From Bacteroidales bacterium (lineage in GTDB: Bacteria > Bacteroidota > Bacteroidia > Bacteroidales > F082), in NCBI GenBank assembly GCA_017439405.1, contig JAFSJF010000019.1, forward strand, positions 1 through 37,363: DNA of 37,363 nucleotides, given 5' to 3'. The notes beneath the pieces were generated by a model that saw only the letters and a program-made list of their open reading frames with translations, was not told where the DNA came from and made no database searches. Both the position numbers and the translations under genes were made by a program. Positions 26,301-32,800 of the stretch are shown piece after piece; the first letter of the stretch is position 1; the number at the start of each line of letters is the position of its first letter.

Positions 26301-26404
26301 ACTTTTTTCCACATATCCTTATAGTCGTTTGTTGGCGATTTGAAGGCGAGCAGGCCGACGATGGCAGCTGCAACGGTTGCGATGATGATGAGCGTGTGTT
26401 TCAT
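20342..26404 (-). CDS. Alpha-2-macroglobulin family protein lacking the thioester motif
   Basis: The protein has 2020 residues with an N-terminal signal/anchor (MKHTLIIIATVAAAIVGLLA, no lipobox). Residues to about 400 are helical and TPR-like. MG-type beta domains include 'LFTDRAIYRPGQTVYFQGIV' near 595. The A2M domain lies near 1265 ('TAFFFPQLRTNQDGSATFSF', 'MPDALTRWRLM'). An alpha-toroid region with 'YNGGWSWMDGMPESPFISTY' follows. Family members entrap proteases in the periplasm or outer membrane. At about 1478, where relatives have a C-x-E-Q thioester, the sequence is 'ANVSTDRAETAFYVFYANT'. A REP-like hairpin is translated in frame ('PVVEPVETPALRQAQGP', near residue 900). A divergent promoter is shared with the polyprenyl synthase gene. 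Confidence 0.92.
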   Translation of the reverse strand: MKHTLIIIATVAAAIVGLLAFKSPTNDYKDMWKKVKENLEKNLPESAEKELNAIEKQATKDKNQTQLLKTYLYRQNIMQFTVEDDPQQAFIQYLETKVGQLDEVHDALLHEELAKAYADYLSQNDWRISENLPIEGGDLSKVEMKYWDKESFRTKINQHYAEALAPVDALKQAKTEVFLVLFDNLSKEATEHVEYEASLFEFMFHRVAKYYQLQCNADDVEGETDVWWLPAKDFVKADLGNADNPLIKCLKIYQDLIAYNLQNDNEDVLIYNDFKRFGFVNGILGKDDKYQAAMENLKTQHEDNPLSAEITSLIARNMMNQYENHSEDSTYFDNYKKAKQLCEQAIAKFPKSQGAKNCQNLIQRIEEPRIDLSLNSVQLPDEAIPAVLEYRNVTAPYYKIVKVSEKDLEKLDRLNKEDLLKELNKKAVVAEQELTLPTETDYREHSTLIALPALERGFYYLVGNIKKDNKDEDKMLVLNFQVSQLGYITDQKNDQMTVVTVDRKTGKTVEGVTVELWCREYDYKAREYKTIIIETPKSDRNGVVKLSKKTNNSFFINLRKDGDVLLANNSYYLNPRYKNDNEHYTTTLFTDRAIYRPGQTVYFQGIVRRMQGDDKTLVNGYGERVSFLDANWQEISSANFTTDEYGSFSGSFVIPTDRLNGVFRLNAEHGNLTIIRVEEYKRPTFEVNFERPKEQYKLNQEVTVHGSVDAYAGFGLDDVEYTYRVVRKTSFPWRCWWWWYPTVEDEQITYGKARTDESGKFAVTFNLKPSLSIAPEKQPMFTYEIEVTATSKQGETHSDTYSIRAGYNEIAISTDLPSEIEKSEIGNYNISVSNLSWQPAKSRVSRKIYRIENNEKINYFEAMHYSLKFDRQILSDEEIERLFPQWSFYDSPVVEPVETPALRQAQGPQKTLIFEDEIMVDDKTKFLEGKTLQPGKYIVELKSLDDPLAVTTRDFTIYEKDSKQLPFTAMEWKRFDNSSVRSGDELRFSLGSSAKEVRMWVQLLHGDEIRMEKWITLDNEVQTFTYKVTEQDRGIMCLKTAFIKENSLHVGIDRVTVLFDNYDLNVKLATMRDKLSPGSEETWEVTVRDYKDKPLEAALLAGMYDASLDEFARNHWWFNMKPSGGDLGFPFNTDGHHFTTSATHNGYFNFAELFNFSLPSDAPFFDFGYGYGRRMYKGLGAGRVMYDMVEEVAMPMAATTATNDAMLREVIDDEGAEEELDFSKLESSDIVDYEVPKVGTSKKDEYAEPTLRENFNETAFFFPQLRTNQDGSATFSFTMPDALTRWRLMLLAYSKDRKTGTNEYTFTSSKPVMIMADMPRYMYDNDELWFVANVINTGDEPVAPKAKLEIFDAGTMQPVNLLVSDAVIPMETIQPGRSKEVRWKVAGKYDLSLLAFRFTAYAGAFSDAEQHLLPVLSSEIFMTQTLPITVKAETEQVFDFEAIANPDSHERDYSLTLNFSTNPVWYAVQALPYLANVSTDRAETAFYVFYANTLSSYIADHIPNLLAYIKKWQIETPDALLSQLEKDQDLKAIMLQETPWVLEAKSETEQRSRIANLFEINNLRGQQTRALQLIEQKQKYNGGWSWMDGMPESPFISTYILAGFGKLQKMGAWSSLSQADQNTAQRICDKAVRYLEYEVAETYREMKRLSKGKDWPIGSGTLNELYALSFFKEQNSDKDFATAKKYYLKSLDETWTSFNFNMRSKGALVLHRMGNEKTAKLMIQSFKETAQKNEQIGMYWPKKYFSFESHIATHANIMAAFAEIDKDEEMIDYLRVWLLTQKQTNSWENSASTADACYALLMRGSDWFAEGKEVTLRFGNTPINTEGGVAGTGFIQRRWNADEVTSEMRQLTVNNPTNHLVWGGLFRQYFVPIDEVKQSEAGFTIKRELFVETVDEKGRKLVPVTNQALKVGDKLTVKITFTNEQDMSYVFVKDLRAAGFEPIEQISHYEYNDRMSYYQSNTDTDMEFFIERLPKGTHQLEYSMFVTKEGHLNNGYALIQCQYAPEFSAYSDGMRVKVGN
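23682..23729. repeat. REP-like hairpin inserted in frame in the macroglobulin gene
   Basis: The arms GGTCCCTGAGCTTGTCGAA (23682-23700) and TTCGACAGGCTCAACGACC (23711-23729) pair at 16 of 19 positions around a GC-rich 10-nt loop. The 48 bp equal 16 codons and give the peptide 'VVEPVETPALRQAQGP', which breaks an otherwise ordinary beta-domain sequence. Confidence 0.85.
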
Positions 26405-26428
26405 ACTACAGGAGTTTTAGACATGAAC

Positions 26429-26469
26429 GCAAAAATAGCAAATATCGTGCAAATTATTTCTATTTTTGC
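26429..26469. promoter_or_regulatory. Divergent promoter pair forming an inverted repeat
   Basis: GCAAAAATAG (26429-26438) and CTATTTTTGC (26460-26469) are perfect complements. Each contains a -7 element: TATTTTTG at 26437-26430 on the minus strand for the macroglobulin gene (ATG at 26404), and TATTTTTG at 26461-26468 on the plus strand for the polyprenyl synthase gene. The -33 elements would have to overlap the opposite -7 region. Confidence 0.65.
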
Positions 26470-26473
26470 AGCC

Positions 26474-27304
26474 GTGAAATTTTTGGAGCAAATCATATCG
26501 CCCATCGCCACTGAAATGGCACGGTTTGAAGCCTTCTTCGCGCAAACGCTGAAGGCCGACACCGAACCGATGGACAGCATCATGCGCTATGTGCAGGAAA
26601 CGAAAGGCAAACGCCTGCGACCCATCCTGGTGCTTCTCAGTGCGAAGCTGTTTGGCGAGCCTAACGCGCTGACGATGCGTGCTGCCGCCTTCGCGGAAAT
26701 GGTGCATAGCGCAACATTAATCCACGACGACGTGGTTGACGGCGACGACCAACGGCGCGGTCGGGCCTCGGTGAAGGCGCGCTTCGACAGCCGCTCCGCA
26801 GTGCTGGCCGGCGACTACCTCCTGGCCAAGGCCATGCTGCTCATCGCAAACGACACGGCCGTCCTCAACGAGATGCTGCACACCGCCACCGCCATGAGCG
26901 AAGGGGAACTGATGCAAGGGTCGGTAGGGCTGTCGTACCACGGCAGCCGCAATGACAATCCCAATGAAAGCGGCTGCCACAATGTGACAGCCCTACAGAC
27001 CCATTATCTCGACATCATCACCCGCAAAACCGCCATGCTGATGCAATCCTCGTGCAAAGCGGGAGCGATGTCGGTCGAAGCCTCTCCCGAACAAATCAAA
27101 AAAACCGCTGACTTCGGCCTCCTTGTCGGACAAGTTTTCCAAATGCGCGACGACATCCTCGACGGCGAGAACACCGAATTGGCCAAAACCTTATTGCCCA
27201 ACCGTCTCGAGAAGGCAATGAAGGCCTTGGAAGGCTTCCCTCCAAACGAGACCGTCGAGGCCTTGCGCGAATTGACACAGTTTTGCGCCAAGCGTAAGCA
27301 ATAA
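26474..27304 (+). CDS. Polyprenyl diphosphate synthase (trans type), atypical
   Basis: The protein has 277 residues from the GTG at 26474; from there the N-terminus ('KFLEQIISPIATEMARFEAF') reads like the family, whereas the in-frame ATG at 26423 lies upstream of the -7 box. It adds isopentenyl diphosphate to an allylic chain for quinone or carrier-lipid tails. The first Asp-rich motif 'IHDDVVDGDDQRRG' and the second 'FQMRDDILD' are intact. Two oddities stand out. About 28 residues ('SVGLSYHGSRNDNPNESGCH' onward) are encoded by an 85-bp palindrome. After DDILD the usual GKPxGxDxxxGKxTLP segment is absent, and the chain goes almost directly to the C-terminal helix. Whether it is active is uncertain. 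Confidence 0.85.
   Translation: MKFLEQIISPIATEMARFEAFFAQTLKADTEPMDSIMRYVQETKGKRLRPILVLLSAKLFGEPNALTMRAAAFAEMVHSATLIHDDVVDGDDQRRGRASVKARFDSRSAVLAGDYLLAKAMLLIANDTAVLNEMLHTATAMSEGELMQGSVGLSYHGSRNDNPNESGCHNVTALQTHYLDIITRKTAMLMQSSCKAGAMSVEASPEQIKKTADFGLLVGQVFQMRDDILDGENTELAKTLLPNRLEKAMKALEGFPPNETVEALRELTQFCAKRKQ
26918..27002. repeat. 85-bp palindromic element translated within the polyprenyl synthase gene
   Basis: The 33-bp arms 26918-26950 (starting GGGTCGGTAGGGCTGTC) and 26970-27002 (ending GACAGCCCTACAGACCC) are complementary at about 26 of 33 positions around a 19-nt loop. It falls between 'MSEGELMQ' and 'YLDIITRKTA', which are normally close together in the family, so it reads as an in-frame insertion. 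Confidence 0.85.
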
Positions 27305-27327
27305 TCTTGGTTTTACACGTTATTCAG

Positions 27328-28980
27328 ATGATGAGAATCAAAAGGTGTTCCATAGCATTGATGCTCCTGCTGCTGACGCAAACGCTTGTTGGCCAGCAGC
27401 AAGACTCTATTCAACGCAAGAGGACCAAGGTCCACATCGAGAACTACGACTTGATGACCTACTCCAAGAGCATGGGCGACATGCAACGGCTCATCGGCAA
27501 CGTCAAGATAAGGCACGACTCGGCTTATTTCTTCTGCGACAGTGCCTATTTCTATGAAAGGACCAACAGCTTCGATGCCTACCAGAACGTCCATATCATC
27601 GTAAACGACAGCGTCGAGATGTTCAGCGACTTGCTCTATTATGACGGCAATGCCCGTTTCGCCGAGTTTTTTGACAATGTGAGACTTAGGGACGACTCGA
27701 CGACACTTTTTACCGAGTATATGACCTACGACCGCAACCTGCACTTGGCCGCCTATCCTGACAGTGCGACCACCATTCGAGGCGACAAGACCCTCATCAG
27801 TTGCATCGGCTTCTATCGCGACGACCTCAAAGAGTTCTCCTTTTTCGAGAATGTGGAGGTGACCAGCCCGAAATACCAGATGTACACCGACACCCTGTAT
27901 TATAACACCAACATCGAGAAGATGTGGTTCCTCGGCCCGACCACCATCGTCAACAAGGAGAACATCCTCGATGGCAAGCATGGATATTATCTTGTCAATG
28001 AAGACATTGCGTTTTTAGACAAGCATCCCGTGATGCATAACGAAACGCAACGGATCAAGTCGGACTCGATGTACTATAACCGAAACCGTGGCCTAGCCAA
28101 GGCCTATGACAACGTCGATATGATTGACACTTCATACAAGGTCATCATGCGCGGCGACTACATCGAAATGTGGGAACACAGGGGCTTCTCGTTTGCCACC
28201 GACAGCGCCTATGCCATCAGCTACGACGGCAGCGACTCGCTCTACATTCACGGCGACACGCTCTTCATGCACTTCGACAAGCAGAAGGAGGATGTCGAAA
28301 AACTCATCGCCCGGCGCAACGTAAGGTTCTACAAATCAGACATGCAGGGCAAATGCGACACCCTCACCTATCTCATGGCCGACTCCACGATCCGGATGCG
28401 CGTCAACCCCATCTTGTGGACAGAAGACAGCCAACTTTCAGGCACCGACATCGACATCAAGCTGAAAGACAAGAGCATCGAATGGGTGCTGCAACGCGGC
28501 AACGCCTTCATCATCTCGCAGGACTCAATCGAGGGCTTTAACCAAATCAAAGGACAGGACATCACCTCGCGCTTCCGCGAAGGCAACATCCACCGTGTCA
28601 ATGTGGAAGGAGGCTCGTCAGAAACCCTCTACTGGATCCGCGACGACGATGGAGGTCTCATCGGCATCGATGTGTCGAAGTCGGCAACCATGACCATCGA
28701 GCTGCGCGACAACAGCATCTCGCTCATTAAGGGCTACAACGACATCTCGGAGACCTTGTATCCCGAATCCGACCTGAACGAAAACGCCCGCAAGCTGCAA
28801 GGCTTCCAATGGCACGACGAAGCACGGCCCAAGGACAAGGACGATATTTTCAGGATAACAGCGGCCGAGATGCCTCAGACTCAGCCCGCCCCGGCTGAAA
28901 GCCATAAGGAGACTCCCGGGGAAACGGAGGTCCAACAAGAACAGCCCAAGCGGCATCGCGAGAGAAAGAATTTGGAATAA
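27328..28980 (+). CDS. OstA-like (LptA/LptD N-domain) lipopolysaccharide transport-related protein
   Basis: The protein has 551 residues with a signal peptide ('CSIALMLLLLTQTLVGQQQ'). The rest is repetitive beta-strand sequence of OstA type: 'LIGNVKIRHDSAYFFCDSAY', 'VHIIVNDSVEMFSDLLYYDG', 'NVRLRDDSTTLFTEYMTYDR', 'HPVMHNETQRIKSDSMYYNR'. OstA domains form beta-jellyroll folds that carry LPS across the periplasm (LptA) or precede the LptD barrel. The barrel is absent, so this is a soluble periplasmic member. The C-terminus is low-complexity and charged (Pro/Glu/Lys-rich). It starts 23 nt after the polyprenyl synthase gene. ATG at 27328 or 27331. Confidence 0.85.
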   Translation: MMRIKRCSIALMLLLLTQTLVGQQQDSIQRKRTKVHIENYDLMTYSKSMGDMQRLIGNVKIRHDSAYFFCDSAYFYERTNSFDAYQNVHIIVNDSVEMFSDLLYYDGNARFAEFFDNVRLRDDSTTLFTEYMTYDRNLHLAAYPDSATTIRGDKTLISCIGFYRDDLKEFSFFENVEVTSPKYQMYTDTLYYNTNIEKMWFLGPTTIVNKENILDGKHGYYLVNEDIAFLDKHPVMHNETQRIKSDSMYYNRNRGLAKAYDNVDMIDTSYKVIMRGDYIEMWEHRGFSFATDSAYAISYDGSDSLYIHGDTLFMHFDKQKEDVEKLIARRNVRFYKSDMQGKCDTLTYLMADSTIRMRVNPILWTEDSQLSGTDIDIKLKDKSIEWVLQRGNAFIISQDSIEGFNQIKGQDITSRFREGNIHRVNVEGGSSETLYWIRDDDGGLIGIDVSKSATMTIELRDNSISLIKGYNDISETLYPESDLNENARKLQGFQWHDEARPKDKDDIFRITAAEMPQTQPAPAESHKETPGETEVQQEQPKRHRERKNLE

Positions 28981-29001
28981 CACCTGAATTCCCTATTTTT
29001 G
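28971..29001 (+). promoter_or_regulatory. Promoter of the ZIP transporter gene
   Basis: TTTG at 28971-28974 and TATTTTTG at 28994-29001 are 19 nt apart and end 22 nt before the ATG at 29024. The -33 element overlaps the last codons of the OstA-like gene. Confidence 0.7.
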
Positions 29002-29023
29002 CAGCCGAGAAACACGGATAGAT

Positions 29024-29800
29024 ATGGGTATAACAATTGGCCTACTGATTCCTTTGTTGGGCACGATGCTCGGAGCGGCGTTTGTCTTTTTCATGAAGAA
29101 GGACATGTCGCCACGTTTGCAGAAGTCCTTGCTGGGCTTCGCTTCGGGCGTGATGGTGGCCGCCTCGGTGTGGTCGCTGTTGATACCATCCATTGAGATG
29201 CAGGCGGATAGCGGCAACTGGTCGGTGTTGCCCGCAGCGGTAGGCTTTCTTGCCGGCATCGGGTTCTTGTTGCTCTTGGACGAACTGACGCCCCACCTGC
29301 ATCTTGGGGCCAACACTCCCGAAGGCCCGCGTTCAAAGCTCTCGCGCACGGCGATGTTGGCCTTGGCCGTCACCATCCACAACCTGCCCGAGGGCATGGC
29401 GGTAGGTGTAGTGTTTGCCGCCGCCTCTCAAGGTGCCGAAGGCGTGACGCTGGCCAGTGCCGTAGCCGTCTCGCTCGGTATCGCCATCCAAAACGTCCCC
29501 GAAGGTGCCATCATCTCCATGCCGATGTGCGCCGAGGGCAACAGCAAGTGGCGTTCCTTCCTCATCGGCAGTCTGAGCGGAATTGTCGAGCCGCTTGGTG
29601 GTTTGGCCGTTGTTCTGCTTGCTGCTTGGCTGACCCCTATCCTACCCTACATGTTAGCCTTCGCCGCTGGTGCTATGTGTTATGTGGTGGTCGAGGAGTT
29701 GATTCCCGAGGCTTCGTCGGGCGAACACTCCAATCTCAGCACCATTGGTTTTGCCATTGGTTTCGTGCTGATGATGGTGTTGGATGTGGTGATGGGGTGA
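29024..29800 (+). CDS. ZIP-family divalent metal transporter (GufA/ZupT type)
   Basis: The protein has 258 residues and about eight membrane helices. The metal-site helices show 'VTIHNLPEGMAVGVVF' (TM4) and 'GIAIQNVPEGAIISMPM' (TM5), with Gln in place of the first His of TM5 as in GufA-like members, and 'CYVVVEELIPEAS' later. It likely imports zinc or other divalent metals across the inner membrane. It has its own promoter. Substrate preference cannot be read from sequence, and no Fur or Zur box was recognised. Confidence 0.92.
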   Translation: MGITIGLLIPLLGTMLGAAFVFFMKKDMSPRLQKSLLGFASGVMVAASVWSLLIPSIEMQADSGNWSVLPAAVGFLAGIGFLLLLDELTPHLHLGANTPEGPRSKLSRTAMLALAVTIHNLPEGMAVGVVFAAASQGAEGVTLASAVAVSLGIAIQNVPEGAIISMPMCAEGNSKWRSFLIGSLSGIVEPLGGLAVVLLAAWLTPILPYMLAFAAGAMCYVVVEELIPEASSGEHSNLSTIGFAIGFVLMMVLDVVMG

Positions 29801-29852
29801 TATTGTTTTTGAAAAACTGATATATTTTTGTAAAAACACAGGTTGTTCTATG

Positions 29853-29860
29853 TATTTTTG
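29853..29860 (+). promoter_or_regulatory. -7 element of the fusion-helicase gene
   Basis: TATTTTTG matches TAnnTTTG and ends 9 nt before the ATG at 29870. TTTG at 29827-29830 is a possible, slightly distant -33. This supports ATG 29870 over the in-frame codon at 29843. Confidence 0.6.
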
Positions 29861-29869
29861 CGCCAAATT

Positions 29870-32800
29870 ATGATAGCATTCATTGATACAGAGGTAGATT
29901 CCCAGACCAAGAAAGTGGCGGATTATGGAGCAGTGCGAGAGGATGGAGCCGTGTTACATTCCCATTCCAAAGCCGACTTCGATGCCTTTGTTTCGAAATG
30001 CGACACGATATGTGGACATAATATCATCAACCATGACTTGAAATATACGGCGTTGAGGGGCAATCCCACGATTGTTGACACCTTGTTCCTGTCGCCGCTG
30101 TTGTTTCCCAAACGGCCCTATCATCATTTGGTGAAAGACGACAAGTTGCAGGTGGACGAGCTGAACAACCCAGCGAACGACTCCATGAAAGCCTGCGACC
30201 TGCTGAATGACGAAATCGCTGAATGGCATCAATTGTCACGTGACAGACAGGAGATTTACTATCTATTGCTACATGAGTCACCAGAGTTTGAAGGATTTTT
30301 CAAACACGTAGGTTATTCTCCTTCCAGGCAAACTTCCTTCTTGGGTAGAATCTTGAGAACCCAACCGGATTTGACTTCGCCGATTCTCAATGAATTTAAT
30401 AAGAAGATTTGTAGCCATGCCGATTTGGGGATGTTGGTCAAACAGTATCCGATAGAATTGGCATACTGCCTTGCTGTGATTGGTGCCGACGACGTCTTTT
30501 CCATCACACCCGCATGGGTGACACGCAACTATCCGCAGGTGGTGAATGTCATGAACATGCTGCGCAACACATCGTGTGGTGACTGCGATTATTGCCGTCA
30601 ACGACTGGATGCCCATAGCGGCCTAAAGGAGTTCTTCGGCTATGACGAATTTCGCATCTTCGACGGGATTCCCATGCAGCAACAAGCCGTGGAATCGGCC
30701 CTTCGAGGTGAGTCATTGTTGACAATATTCCCTACCGGAGGCGGAAAAAGTCTCACCTTCCAGCTGCCCGCCTTGATGGAAGGAAGGAATACGCATGGGC
30801 TGACGGTGGTCATCTCGCCGCTCCAGTCGTTGATGAAGGACCAAGTGGACAACTTGGCAGCGCGAGGCATCAGCGAAGCTGTGACCATCAATGGATTGCT
30901 CGACCCCATTGAACGCGCCACAGCCATCCAGCAAGTGGCAGAAGGTACTGCCAACCTGCTCTATATCGCTCCAGAAATGTTGCGAAGCAAAACCATCGAA
31001 AAGTTGCTTGTCAGCAGGAATGTGGTTCGTTTTGTCATCGATGAGGCGCACTGTTTTTCGGCTTGGGGACATGATTTCCGGGTTGATTACCTATATATCG
31101 GCGATTTCATCAGAAATCTACAGAACAAAAAGCAACAGGTCCATCCTATCGCCGTCTCGTGTTTTACGGCGACGGCCAAACAAAAGGTCATCAGCGACAT
31201 CTGTGACTACTTCAGGTCGAAACTCGGACTGGAGCTGAAGATATTTGCCGCCAATGCGGAAAGAAAGAACCTGCGTTACTCTGTGCTTCATGCCGATACA
31301 GCCGAAGAGAAATACAACCTTTTGCGTTCGCTGATTCTTGGGCACAACTGTCCCTCGATAGTCTATGTGTCGCGCACTCATTTGACTCGCGAATTGGCGC
31401 AACACCTGCAAAGCGACGGCATACAGGCTTTACCTTTCAATGGCAAGATGGAAGCTGCCGAAAAGGTGAAGAACCAAAATGCTTTCATGAGCGGTGAAGC
31501 ACAAGTGATTGTGGCCACTTCAGCCTTTGGCATGGGAGTCGACAAGAAAGATGTCGGTCTGGTCGTACACTATAACATCAGCGACTCGTTGGAGAACTAC
31601 GTGCAGGAGGCGGGCCGCGCAGGGCGTGACCCAGAAATGCAAGCCGAATGTTTTGTGCTTTACGATGACAGCGATTTGGACAAGCATTTCATTCTCCTCA
31701 ATCAGACCAAGTTGAGCATCAGCGAAATCCAACAGGTGTGGAAAGCCATCAAAGCACTTACAGCTAAACGAGACAAGGTCAGCTGCTCGCCTTTGGACAT
31801 TGCCCGACAGGCTGGATGGGGTGACGAAATCGACGACATCGAGACCCGTGTGAAGGCAGCCGTCGCCGCCTTGGAAGATGCAGGATTCACACAACGTGGC
31901 AGCAATTCGCCCCATGTGTTCGCGACGGGCATAGTCGTAAAGAACATGGACGAAGCCCGGCGCAAATTGACGCTCTCGCCGCTTTTCGACGAGCAATCGC
32001 GCGAGGAAGCCGCCCGCATCATCAAGTCGCTCATCAGTGCCCGTGCCACTGCCGAAGGTCGTGGAGCCGAAGCTGAAAGTCGCGTTGACTATTTGGCCGA
32101 CATCCTCGGATTGAACAAGGCAACGGTGATTAGGAACATCAACCTGATGCGACAGGAGGGACTGCTGGCCGACAGTCGCGACATGCAAGCGTGGATCTCA
32201 AAAAGCACCTCGCAACGCAATCTTGACATCATTCTGAAGCTCGAACGATTCCTTTTGCAACACTTTGGAGAAGAAGCCCAAAAGATGAATTATAAAGAGC
32301 TGAACGAAGAGGCTCAGAAAGCGGGGCTTACCTATTCCAACATCAAGCGTCTGAGAATGTTGCTCCACTTCCTCTCGCTGAAAGGCTACATCTACAAACA
32401 AGAAGGCTACAGAGACAGCGTGGGGGTTCGTCTTCAGGCTTCACAGGAAGTCACGATGGCGCGATTTGAACGTCGCATGGAGATTTGCAGGTTTATCATA
32501 GACGCGCTCATTGTCAACCGCGACCCCAGCAAGGACATGACCTTGGTGAACTTCTCCGTCGTTGAAGTGCTCCAACAGTTCATCGCCACCCGAAAGGAAA
32601 CGATGTTCGCCGAACACGAGAAGCCCAACATCGCCGACATCGAGGAGGCGTTGCTATATCTCACCAAGACAGAGTTGATGAAGATCGAGGGCGGCTTCAT
32701 CGTTATCTACAACACCATGCAGATAGGCCGCATTGCCGACCGGCGCGCACGTTATGGCAAGGAACAGTATCGTCTGTTGGACGAGTTCTACAAACAACGC

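Noticed and set aside
26423-26476. ATG at 26423 as the start of the polyprenyl synthase
   Set aside because: It lies upstream of the -7 box at 26461-26468 and over the divergent promoter; the extra residues do not resemble the family.
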